From: an uncultured Lachnospiraceae bacterium | Lineage (GTDB): Bacteria; Bacillota; Clostridia; Lachnospirales; Lachnospiraceae | Assembly: GCA_934418055.1 (NCBI GenBank) | Contig: CAKRWX010000158.1 | Location: 1 to 6,081, forward strand | DNA: 6,081 bases | Direction of reading: 5' to 3' | Shown: positions 1-5,773 of the stretch, piece after piece | Position numbering within the stretch: position 1 is the first letter of the stretch | How the letters are laid out: every line of letters begins with the position of its first letter | Notes under the pieces: model-generated | Databases searched by the model: none | What the model was told of the DNA's origin: nothing | Seen by the model: the letters and a program-made list of their open reading frames with translations, nothing else | Position numbers and translations under genes: made by a program

Positions 1-11
1 CATTTATCCCT

Positions 12-40
12 TTGCATTTTCTTTCCACCTGTGATATGAT
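12..40 (+). promoter_or_regulatory. Sigma-A type promoter of the LysR gene
   Basis: A -35 box TTGCAT (12-17) and a -10 box TATGAT (35-40) are separated by exactly 17 bp. A TG one base before the -10 box (32-33) makes it an extended -10 element. Transcription should start near 46-48, which leaves a leader of about 20 nt that is mostly ribosome binding site. A short inverted repeat CTTA-N5-TAAG (44-56) lies at the expected start and runs into the Shine-Dalgarno. It could be an operator for autoregulation, which is common for LysR proteins, but it is short enough to be chance. The boxes are seen directly; activity is inferred. Confidence 0.75.
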
Positions 41-53
41 GGTCTTAACTCAT

Positions 54-60
54 AAGGAGG
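54..60 (+). promoter_or_regulatory. Ribosome binding site of the LysR gene
   Basis: AAGGAGG lies 7 nt before the ATG at 68. It is a near-perfect match to the anti-Shine-Dalgarno and fixes the start codon. Confidence 0.9.
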
Positions 61-67
61 ACTAATA

Positions 68-943
68 ATGGATATCAATTATGAATTATATAAAGTGTTT
101 TACCATGTAGCGATCACGTTGAGCTTCTCTGAGGCTTCCAAACAGCTCTTCATTTCCCAGTCCGCAGTCAGCCAGTCCATCAAGGTGCTGGAAAAGAAGC
201 TGAACCAGAAATTATTTATCCGCAGCACCAAGCGGGTTCAGTTGACACCGGAAGGGGAGATCCTGTTCAAGCACATTGAACCGGCCATGAATCTGATCAA
301 GCAGGGCGAGAACCAGCTTTTGGAGGCACACACCTTAAATGGCGGCCAGCTCCGCATCGGTGCCAGCGATACCATCTGCCGGTACTACCTGGTTCCATAT
401 CTGAACCAGTTCCACAAGCAGTTTCCGCACGTGCATATTAAAGTGACCAACCAGACCTCCATCGCCTGCGCTTCCCTGTTGGAGCACGGCCAGGTGGATT
501 TCGTCATCGTGAACTATCCAAACTCCGCCCTCTCCAGCACCCACATTCCGCGGGTCATCAATGAATTCCGCGATGTGTTTGTGGCAAACCGCCAGTATTT
601 TCCTCTGGATGGACGGGAAGTCAGCTTAGAGGATCTGCAGAAATACCCGATCCTGATGCTGGACCGCAAGAGTACCACCAGCGAGTTCCTGCATGCCATG
701 TTCCAGCGCTCCCATCTGGACCTGGTTCCGGAGATCGAGCTGAGCAGTAACGATCTGCTGATTGATCTGGCCCGCATCGGCCTTGGCATCGCATTTGTGC
801 CGGATTTCTGTATTCCGGCGAATGATAAGGATCTGTTTGTGGTGAAATTGAAGGAAGAGCTGCCGAAACGGCAGATGGTGGTAGCTTATAATGAGCGGAT
901 GCCGATCTCGCAGACGGCGAAGCAGTTTATGTCGATGCTGTGA
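68..943 (+). CDS. LysR-family transcriptional regulator
   Basis: A complete 291-residue protein of the usual LysR length. Residues 1-60 form the winged helix-turn-helix; the recognition segment around 19-52 carries the family pattern SFSEASKQLFISQSAVSQSI followed by LEKKL and the LFIR wing region, ending with LTPEGE (59-64). A linker helix (about 65-90) leads to the type 2 periplasmic-binding-like effector domain (about 92-291), with LRIGASDT at 95-102, the DFVIV strand at 144-148 and the GLGIAFVPDF segment at 238-247. It should act in the cytoplasm as a dimer or tetramer that binds T-N11-A operators and responds to a small ligand. The ligand and target genes cannot be read from the sequence. 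The gene stands alone with its own promoter, ribosome binding site and terminator, and it converges on the helicase gene. A divergent target may lie just beyond the left edge. The family call is very secure; the specific function is unknown. Confidence 0.97.
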   Translation: MDINYELYKVFYHVAITLSFSEASKQLFISQSAVSQSIKVLEKKLNQKLFIRSTKRVQLTPEGEILFKHIEPAMNLIKQGENQLLEAHTLNGGQLRIGASDTICRYYLVPYLNQFHKQFPHVHIKVTNQTSIACASLLEHGQVDFVIVNYPNSALSSTHIPRVINEFRDVFVANRQYFPLDGREVSLEDLQKYPILMLDRKSTTSEFLHAMFQRSHLDLVPEIELSSNDLLIDLARIGLGIAFVPDFCIPANDKDLFVVKLKEELPKRQMVVAYNERMPISQTAKQFMSML

Positions 944-986
944 TTGTACCAGCCTAGCAAACACTTATACAACAATGATAGCATTT

Positions 987-1028
987 AAAAAACCGGGTTC
1001 TGGTTTCTTTTCCAGTCCCGGTTTTTCT
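987..1028. terminator. Bidirectional Rho-independent terminator between convergent genes
   Basis: AAAAACCGGG (988-997) pairs perfectly with CCCGGTTTTT (1017-1026). An inner CTGG/CCAG stem (1000-1003 with 1012-1015) extends the hairpin. On the plus strand the T tract 1022-1026 follows the GC stem and ends the LysR transcript. On the minus strand the complement of the A tract 987-992 gives a T tract, so the same hairpin can end the helicase transcript about 115 nt after its stop. Confidence 0.9.
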
Positions 1029-1140
1029 CTATTTTCATAGCATTTCAACCACTTCACAATTACGTGCTTCTATGTCCTCCTTTAGATCTACAGAAACTGC
1101 CTTGCTGTCAAAACAGCGGCGTGTCGATTCTGATGACTGG

Positions 1141-3537
1141 TTACTGCTTTTCCCGTTCTCGCCAGAAATCTTCAATCGCTTTCCCCACATTTTCCCGGTT
1201 CACGATCTGGTACGGCCACCACTCTCTCGGAAACATTTCCTGATACTCTCTCCTCAAGAACCGGTCATCCAGCAGCAGAATGATTCCCTCATCATCCATG
1301 GTGCGGATCACCCGCCCCGCCGCCTGCATCACCTTATTCATGCCTGGATACTGGTAAGCGTAATCAAATCCCTTCTGGTTAGTCTTTTCAAAATATCCTT
1401 TCAGCAGTTCCTGCTCCGTGCAGACCATAGGAAGCCCTGTCCCCACGATCACCACGCCGATCAGCCGGTCCTCTTTTAAGTCGATTCCCTCCGAGAAGAT
1501 TCCACCCATCACGCAGAATCCCACAAAAGTCCCGTCCCGCTCTTTCTCGAACTCCTGTAAGAACGCTTCCCGCTCTTCTTCTCTCATGTGGCTGTCCTGG
1601 CTCAACCAATGGATGGCATCGCTTTCTGGCTGCAGCTTTCCATTTGCCTGTTCTTCCATACGTTGCTTCCAGATCTCCTCCACCTCTTTCAGATACTGGT
1701 ACGATGGGAAAAACACCAGATAATTGCCCTTCCGTCCCTGCACTGCCGTCCGGATGTACTCCGCCACCCGCTCATACTCCCTCCGGTTCCGCCTAGTATA
1801 ACGGCTGGACACGTCCGACGCCACCAGTAAACACCGGTTTTCCCTAGGAAATGGCGATTCCACATAGACTGCATAGTCCTCCGGATTCCCGCTAAGCAGC
1901 TCTTTATAATAAGTGACCGGAAGCAGAGTGGCCGAGAAAAATACCGTAGCCCGCCCTTTCTCCAGACACTCTTTCAAATGTCTCGCCGGATTCATACAGA
2001 ACAATTTCACTAAGAATCTTCCATCCTGCAGACACTCCGAATAGATCTGGTAATCATCCCCCAGATCCTCGTACACCGTCAGAAAATCCCTCAATTGGAA
2101 ATAAAAATCCAGCACCAGATCCCGGTTTTCAAAGGAATCATGTTCTTCCATAAATGGCTCCAGCTCTCCATATAAAGCCTGAAGTGCCAGCACCAATGTG
2201 TGAACGTTTTCATAAATCTGGTATCCATCTGCTTCCCGTTTCATTTCCAGCAGCAGGCGGTTGACCTTCTCCAAAGCCCTGGTCAATTTTCCGTGGCCCT
2301 TTAAGATCTTCTTCGTTAACAACACATCCTCTTTGATCAGAAACGCGCTGTACATTTCCCGGCCACGGGATACCAGATTGTGGGCCTCATCCACCAGAAA
2401 TAGATAATTTCCTGATATTCCCTCAGAAAAATACCGTTTCAGCCGCACATGGGGATCGAACACGTAATTGTAGTCGCAGATCACCCCGTCCACCCAGTTG
2501 GAGATATCCAGGCAGAATTCAAAAGGACATACCTGGTACTCCCTGGCATACCTCAGGATCTCTTCCCGTCCAATTCCCTGTTCTGTGTGAATGATTTCAT
2601 ATACCGCATCGTTAACCCGGTCAAAATGGCCCTTGGCATAGGGACAGTCATCTGGATTACAGGAGATCTCATCCTGAAAACACAGCTTCTCCTTTGCCGT
2701 GATCACCACTGTATTTAAGTACATCCCATGTTCCCGCAGGATCCGGAAGGCTTCCTCCGCCACGGTCCGGGTAATGGATTTGGCCGTCAGATAAAAGACC
2801 TTATCCGCCATTTTCTCACCCATAGCCTTTACCGCCGGAAATACGGTGGAAAGGGTCTTCCCAACTCCCGTCGGTGCCTGGATAAACAGATCCTTCTCCC
2901 TGGCGATGGCCTTATAGACGGAAACCGCCAGTTCCCGCTGGCCCGGACGATAGGAAAATGGAAACTGCAGGTCTTTTAAGGAAGCGTCCCGGCGCAGTTC
3001 ATGCTCGTATAGGTAATTGGCCCATTTCACATATTCGTGAATCAGGCCCTGAAACCACTGTTCCAGTTCTTCCAGACTGTAATCCTTCGTAAACCGGCGG
3101 ATATCCTCCGTCTCCAGCTGGCAGTAGGTCACCTGGATCCCGATCTCCGCCAACTGCTCCTGTTTGGCGTACATATACCCATAACACATGGCCTGGGCCA
3201 GATGGACCTGGATGGGCTCCTCCAGACGGTCAATATCCAGATAAACGCCCTTGATTTCGTCAATGACCACATGACCAGACACATCGGTCATGATCCCATC
3301 GGCTCTGCCCTCCACCAGAAGTTCAAATTCTCCCTCGTCGATCCTGGTGCTTAAAGAGACCTCCGCCTTGTACCCGGCTCCCATCTGTTTCTGGATCTTC
3401 CGGTGGATGCGGCTTCCCGCCTGCATGGCGTCCTTTTCCGCGCCGGACAGCCGCCGGTTGTCCAGATCGCCGCTTCTCATGACAAATTCCACCAGATTCC
3501 GCACGGAGATCCGGATCACCCGCATCTCTGTTTCCAT
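1141..3537 (-). CDS. PD-(D/E)XK nuclease fused to XPD/DinG-family ATP-dependent DNA helicase
   Basis: A 798-residue superfamily 2 helicase of the XPD/DinG group with a nuclease-like N-terminus. Nuclease module (about 1-185): G41-x3-H45, D80 in the GRADGI motif, E94-x-K96 in IDEIKG, and Q115-x3-Y119. These match the RecB/Cas4 type of PD-(D/E)XK nuclease in order and spacing. Helicase module: Walker A APTGVGKT (221-228), DEAH box (383-386), SAT motif (535-537), motif V around GIFSEGID (679-686) and motif VI QAAGRVIR (738-745). Between Walker A and DEAH lie C286, C293, C298, C337 and C342, placed like the 4Fe-4S cysteines of XPD proteins. The expected activity is 5'-3' unwinding of repair or recombination intermediates with coupled DNA cleavage. 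The pathway is inferred. An in-frame extension to 3696 exists, but ATG 3537 is chosen because AAAGGAGGGG precedes it by 6 nt and the extension would cross a terminator-like palindrome. No convincing promoter is visible in 3538-3647. The gene is often annotated simply as a DinG-like helicase. Confidence 0.93.
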   Translation of the reverse strand: METEMRVIRISVRNLVEFVMRSGDLDNRRLSGAEKDAMQAGSRIHRKIQKQMGAGYKAEVSLSTRIDEGEFELLVEGRADGIMTDVSGHVVIDEIKGVYLDIDRLEEPIQVHLAQAMCYGYMYAKQEQLAEIGIQVTYCQLETEDIRRFTKDYSLEELEQWFQGLIHEYVKWANYLYEHELRRDASLKDLQFPFSYRPGQRELAVSVYKAIAREKDLFIQAPTGVGKTLSTVFPAVKAMGEKMADKVFYLTAKSITRTVAEEAFRILREHGMYLNTVVITAKEKLCFQDEISCNPDDCPYAKGHFDRVNDAVYEIIHTEQGIGREEILRYAREYQVCPFEFCLDISNWVDGVICDYNYVFDPHVRLKRYFSEGISGNYLFLVDEAHNLVSRGREMYSAFLIKEDVLLTKKILKGHGKLTRALEKVNRLLLEMKREADGYQIYENVHTLVLALQALYGELEPFMEEHDSFENRDLVLDFYFQLRDFLTVYEDLGDDYQIYSECLQDGRFLVKLFCMNPARHLKECLEKGRATVFFSATLLPVTYYKELLSGNPEDYAVYVESPFPRENRCLLVASDVSSRYTRRNRREYERVAEYIRTAVQGRKGNYLVFFPSYQYLKEVEEIWKQRMEEQANGKLQPESDAIHWLSQDSHMREEEREAFLQEFEKERDGTFVGFCVMGGIFSEGIDLKEDRLIGVVIVGTGLPMVCTEQELLKGYFEKTNQKGFDYAYQYPGMNKVMQAAGRVIRTMDDEGIILLLDDRFLRREYQEMFPREWWPYQIVNRENVGKAIEDFWREREKQ

Positions 3538-3543
3538 GGCTGT

Positions 3544-3553
3544 CCCCTCCTTT
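3544..3553 (-). promoter_or_regulatory. Ribosome binding site that sets the helicase start
   Basis: Read on the minus strand, AAAGGAGGGG ends 6 nt before the ATG at 3537. No comparable site precedes the in-frame upstream ATG at 3696, so the shorter 798-residue protein is preferred. Confidence 0.88.
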
Positions 3554-3647
3554 CTCCCATCACCATAAATACGCCTGTTTTTCCTTTCGTTTCCCCCGCA
3601 TCTGGTTTCTGACGTTTCTTCATCTGACAGGGAATTCCTGCAAAAGT

Positions 3648-3674
3648 AAAAAAGAATCCTGCTCGCAGGATTCT
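3648..3674 (-). terminator. Terminator-like hairpin upstream of the helicase
   Basis: AGAATCCTGC (3653-3662) and GCAGGATTCT (3665-3674) form a perfect 10-bp inverted repeat around two bases; in RNA a 9-bp stem with a CGAG loop is more realistic. On the minus strand it is followed by a run of six T (complement of 3648-3653), giving a canonical intrinsic terminator. It would stop transcripts arriving from the right before they reach the helicase gene, which implies that the helicase has its own promoter within about 110 bp or relies on leaky read-through. Confidence 0.7.
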
Positions 3675-3739
3675 CCGCCTGCGGCGGGTCGCGCAAGCGA
3701 CATACTTCCCCGCCGCCGCAGTGCGATCTCCGCGGAGCG
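3672..3739. repeat. GC-rich branched palindrome (REP-like)
   Basis: Nested complementary segments are visible. CTCCGC (3673-3678) pairs with GCGGAG (3732-3737). CTGCGGCGGG (3679-3688) pairs with CCCGCCGCCGCAG (3709-3721), which carries one extra CGC triplet. TCGC-GCAA-GCGA (3689-3700) is a small stem with a GNRA-type loop when read on the plus strand. CTCCGCGGAG (3728-3737) is also self-complementary. The block is far richer in GC than the surrounding intergenic DNA and encodes nothing convincing. On the plus strand it leads directly into T7 (3740-3746). It resembles dispersed intergenic palindromes of the REP type; copy number in the genome cannot be judged here. Confidence 0.6.
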
Positions 3740-3774
3740 TTTTTTTCATAGGACGCAATTTCCTATGAAAAAAA
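3740..3774. repeat. Perfect 14-bp inverted repeat with 7-nt spacer
   Basis: TTTTTTTCATAGGA (3740-3753) and TCCTATGAAAAAAA (3761-3774) are exact reverse complements around CGCAATT. The right arm's A7 supplies, on the minus strand, the T tract of the HPr-like gene's terminator, so the two structures share sequence. The left arm's T7 likewise follows the GC-rich palindrome on the plus strand. Confidence 0.85.
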
Positions 3775-3797
3775 GGACCGTCCACAACAGACGATCC
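3768..3797 (-). terminator. Rho-independent terminator of the HPr-like gene
   Basis: On the minus strand GGATCGTC (3797-3790) pairs with GACGGTCC (3782-3775) across a 7-nt loop with one U-G wobble. Seven T follow at once (3774-3768). It begins 16 nt after the stop codon of the HPr-like gene and is a textbook intrinsic terminator. Confidence 0.9.
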
Positions 3798-3813
3798 TCT
3801 CTCTTATCTACTC

Positions 3814-4053
3814 TTATGCAACGCTTCTCTTTGCGGCCATCTTCTCTAAGAAAGCCTCGAACTCTTCGTTCTCGCCATTATACTGAACAGTCAGTACATT
3901 TCTTAAATCCAGGCTTAATACTCCAAGAATGGATTTTGCGTCGATTACGACCCGGTTATAATATACGTCAATATCAAAGTCACACTGAGTTGCTGCAGCA
4001 ACAAATGCCTTTGCGTCATCGATGGTTGGCAGCATAATTCTTTTCTGTTTCAT
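3814..4053 (-). CDS. HPr-like protein lacking the phosphorylatable histidine
   Basis: A complete 79-residue protein, slightly shorter than the usual 85-90 residues of HPr. The C-terminal half carries the HPr signature DAKSILGVLSLDL (38-50), corresponding to the regulatory Ser46 region KSIMG-MSL of Bacillus HPr. Aligned without gaps from that serine (S41 here), the active-site His15 falls on T10 and Arg17 on D12, so the His-Ala-Arg-Pro motif of phosphotransferase carriers is absent. It therefore should not carry phosphate from enzyme I to sugar permeases. By analogy with Crh, an HPr paralogue with glutamine at this site, a regulatory role through the serine face is possible, but that is inference. 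The start is set by AAAAGGAG 8 nt upstream. The gene is monocistronic: a strong promoter lies just upstream and an intrinsic terminator 16 nt after the stop. No PTS gene is next to it. Confidence 0.88.
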   Translation of the reverse strand: MKQKRIMLPTIDDAKAFVAAATQCDFDIDVYYNRVVIDAKSILGVLSLDLRNVLTVQYNGENEEFEAFLEKMAAKRSVA

Positions 4054-4061
4054 GTTTTCAA

Positions 4062-4069
4062 CTCCTTTT
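4062..4069 (-). promoter_or_regulatory. Ribosome binding site of the HPr-like gene
   Basis: AAAAGGAG on the minus strand, 8 nt before the ATG at 4053. It supports the first Met over the in-frame Met at residue 7. Confidence 0.88.
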
Positions 4070-4095
4070 AAATGGCAACCTTATCGGTTGGAAGA

Positions 4096-4125
4096 GTTAT
4101 AACATAAAAAAACCTTGATTGTCAA
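4096..4125 (-). promoter_or_regulatory. Promoter of the HPr-like gene with a 5'-terminal stem-loop
   Basis: On the minus strand a consensus -35 box TTGACA (4125-4120) is followed after 18 bp by TATAAC (4101-4096), five of six bases matching the -10 consensus. Transcription should start near 4089-4090. That is the first base of a 5-bp stem-loop, CAACC-GATAA-GGTTG (4090-4076), which would cap the 5' end of the mRNA before the ribosome binding site at 4069. The boxes are seen directly; the start point is inferred. Confidence 0.7.
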
Positions 4126-4360
4126 ATTTTTATTCCGGGCCTGTCCGTCGTCCTATTTTTGTCTATTTCGCATATATTTTTGGCTTTTTATTTCCGATCT
4201 TTGTCTTGTATTTTTATTCATACAATCTTTCTAGGAAATATTCCACATTTTTTTCTATCTATTTTCCATGAATTGCGCCGACCAGATTCTACATTTTGCG
4301 AGAATTATACAATTTTTTTACAGTTCATCATCGCAGGCATGCAGATCCTTTCACACATGG
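4126..4360. other. AT-rich intergenic gap without a gene
   Basis: This is most of the 307-bp gap between the HPr-like gene and the YaaA fusion gene. It is markedly AT-rich, with long T and pyrimidine tracts on the plus strand (4155-4265). No open frame here has a ribosome binding site and recognisable protein character. A perfect TATAAT on the minus strand (4309-4304) lacks a fitting -35 box. No intrinsic terminator for the fusion gene is evident: the one clear stretch of T on the minus strand (complement of 4105-4111) lacks a solid GC stem before it. The fusion transcript may end by Rho or read into the HPr-like gene. Confidence 0.6.
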
Positions 4361-5773
4361 CTATCTGCCCAAACTATGGACCCCAGCCTCCGTCACCACC
4401 ATATCCATGGGACAGTCATGGGATTCCGCCGGAATGTCCTCACAGAGCATCTGCTCCTGACAAAGGATCACCCGTTTTGCCTTTGTTTTGGGGAGAAAGC
4501 GGTCATAATAGCCGCCGCCATAGCCCAGCCGGATGCCATCCGGACTGCATGATACACAAGGAATCACGCACAGCTCCAATGCTTCTGGCTCCAGTTTTCT
4601 GGTATCCTCTTTGGGCTCTAAAATACCGTAAGCTCCCGGTTTCAGCTGATCCATGTTGGTGATCTGTCTCGGTTCCATCACGCCTTTTTCCAGGCATAAT
4701 GGGACCGCTACTGTCTTTCCATCCGCCAGCATATTCTCCAATAAAGCCCTGGTATCGACCTCTTCCGCCATGCTGACATAACAGAAGATCCTTTGGGCCT
4801 GACGATATAACTCCAGGTTTTTGATGTGTTCGGAGATCTGGATGTCTGCCTGATGGCGGTAACTTTCCGGGAGATTTTTCCGCTTCTGTTTTAATTCTTT
4901 GCGAAGGATCTTTTTCTCCGCAGCAGGATCCGGCAATTTCTGAGCGGAATGCTTTGATTTTGTCTGTTTCGGCTTTGTTTGTTCTTTCTCAGACTGCTCA
5001 ACCGTCGAATTTTCCTCGTCCTCCTGGTGTGGCTCCCGCACAAACGTGTATGTCCTGTCATTCGACAGTTCTTCCCGGTACCGATAGGAAAGCCGGTCAA
5101 ATTTCTTAATATCTTCCGGATCCTCCACCTGGTGCTCCGCCATAAAGCGGACCATTTCCCCTCTGGCCATCTTGGCGTATGTGCCCTTGGTCACCATTTT
5201 CCCCTTCACTTCTTCCACGAAATTGCAGGTGATCCAGATATCACCGGGCTGAAGATACTTTTCCAAACACTTGGAATACTCCTTCGACGCCAGATTGATC
5301 ACGATCCGGGACGAGTCCATCACCTGATCATAAAGCCGTTTTCCCCAGAATTCATAGAGATCTTTTGCACCATTCACCGATGCTTTCGCCTGCATCTCCA
5401 GCCGGTATGGCGTCACACCGTCCATGGGCCTTAACACTCCATAAAACGCCGACAAAATCCGCAGATGCTCCTGCACATACGCATACTGAGTGGTCTCAAA
5501 CACCGCTGGAGCCATGTACTGGTAAGCGATCCCCTCATAAGATAAAACCGCCGGAGTCAGTCCCTGCTCCAGATCCATATGACGGAGACGCTCCACATTC
5601 TGTGCGGCGATCTTATCGTTGCATCCCCACAGGGTCTGAAGCTCCTCCTCCGTCTTCTCACGAAGCCATTTCAGAATCACCCTTGTCTGGTCTAAAAATA
5701 CCGGAAGTCCCGCAGGGGCCATGATATCCGGATCTGTGTTCATTTTCTTTGCCGGAGATAAAATGATCCTCAT
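4361..5773 (-). CDS. yaaA: Fusion of peroxide-stress protein YaaA and 5-formyltetrahydrofolate cyclo-ligase
   Basis: A single 470-residue frame joins two normally separate proteins. Residues 1-248 are YaaA (UPF0246/DUF328): SPAKK at 6-10, YEGIAY at 79-84, ILSAFYGVLRPMDGVTPYRL at 106-125, FWG at 142-144, NLASKEY at 160-166 and ARGEMVRF at 203-210. Residues 249-282 form a hydrophilic linker rich in E, K, Q and S. Residues 283-470 are 5-formyl-THF cyclo-ligase (MTHFS): the basic N-terminal helix KKILRKELKQKR (287-298), PGAYGILEP (379-387), the nucleotide/folate loop RLGYGGGYYDRFL (415-427) and IPAESHD near 447-453. In E. coli YaaA lowers free iron and protects DNA during peroxide stress. MTHFS uses ATP to turn 5-formyl-THF into 5,10-methenyl-THF. 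No Met codon lies between residues 212 and 334, so the second domain has no obvious separate start. The ATG overlaps the stop of the peroxiredoxin gene (ATGA), with GGGAG 7 nt upstream, so the two genes are coupled. Both domain calls are secure; joint function is inference. Confidence 0.94.
   Translation of the reverse strand: MRIILSPAKKMNTDPDIMAPAGLPVFLDQTRVILKWLREKTEEELQTLWGCNDKIAAQNVERLRHMDLEQGLTPAVLSYEGIAYQYMAPAVFETTQYAYVQEHLRILSAFYGVLRPMDGVTPYRLEMQAKASVNGAKDLYEFWGKRLYDQVMDSSRIVINLASKEYSKCLEKYLQPGDIWITCNFVEEVKGKMVTKGTYAKMARGEMVRFMAEHQVEDPEDIKKFDRLSYRYREELSNDRTYTFVREPHQEDEENSTVEQSEKEQTKPKQTKSKHSAQKLPDPAAEKKILRKELKQKRKNLPESYRHQADIQISEHIKNLELYRQAQRIFCYVSMAEEVDTRALLENMLADGKTVAVPLCLEKGVMEPRQITNMDQLKPGAYGILEPKEDTRKLEPEALELCVIPCVSCSPDGIRLGYGGGYYDRFLPKTKAKRVILCQEQMLCEDIPAESHDCPMDMVVTEAGVHSLGR

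Noticed and set aside
944..971. TTGTAC-16 bp-TATACA resembling a plus-strand promoter after the LysR gene
   Set aside because: Both boxes match poorly, and any transcript would run straight into the terminator at 987-1028 with no gene in between.
1071..1083. Strong Shine-Dalgarno AAAGGAGGAC on the minus strand after the helicase stop, followed by ATA
   Set aside because: There is no start codon at proper distance; ATA is only 2 nt from the core and the next TTG is too far. The frame that follows would encode only 12 residues. Treated as chance or a relic.
1141..3537. CRISPR-associated role because of the Cas4-like nuclease motif
   Set aside because: No repeat-spacer array or other cas gene is present, and the C-terminal cysteine cluster typical of Cas4 is not found in the nuclease module; the motif is shared by many repair nucleases.
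3538..3696. In-frame upstream extension of the helicase by 53 residues
   Set aside because: The extension would cross a terminator-like hairpin and part of the GC-rich palindrome. Its residues look unlike the family N-terminus, and the strong ribosome binding site sits at the internal ATG 3537.
4229..4257. GGAA-ATA-TTCC followed by a T run on the plus strand
   Set aside because: The stem is only 4 bp and AT-rich, and no plus-strand gene precedes it.
4159..4662. Plus-strand open frame of 167 codons overlapping the fusion gene
   Set aside because: It has no ribosome binding site, its composition is typical of antisense shadow frames, and it overlaps the well-conserved cyclo-ligase coding region.
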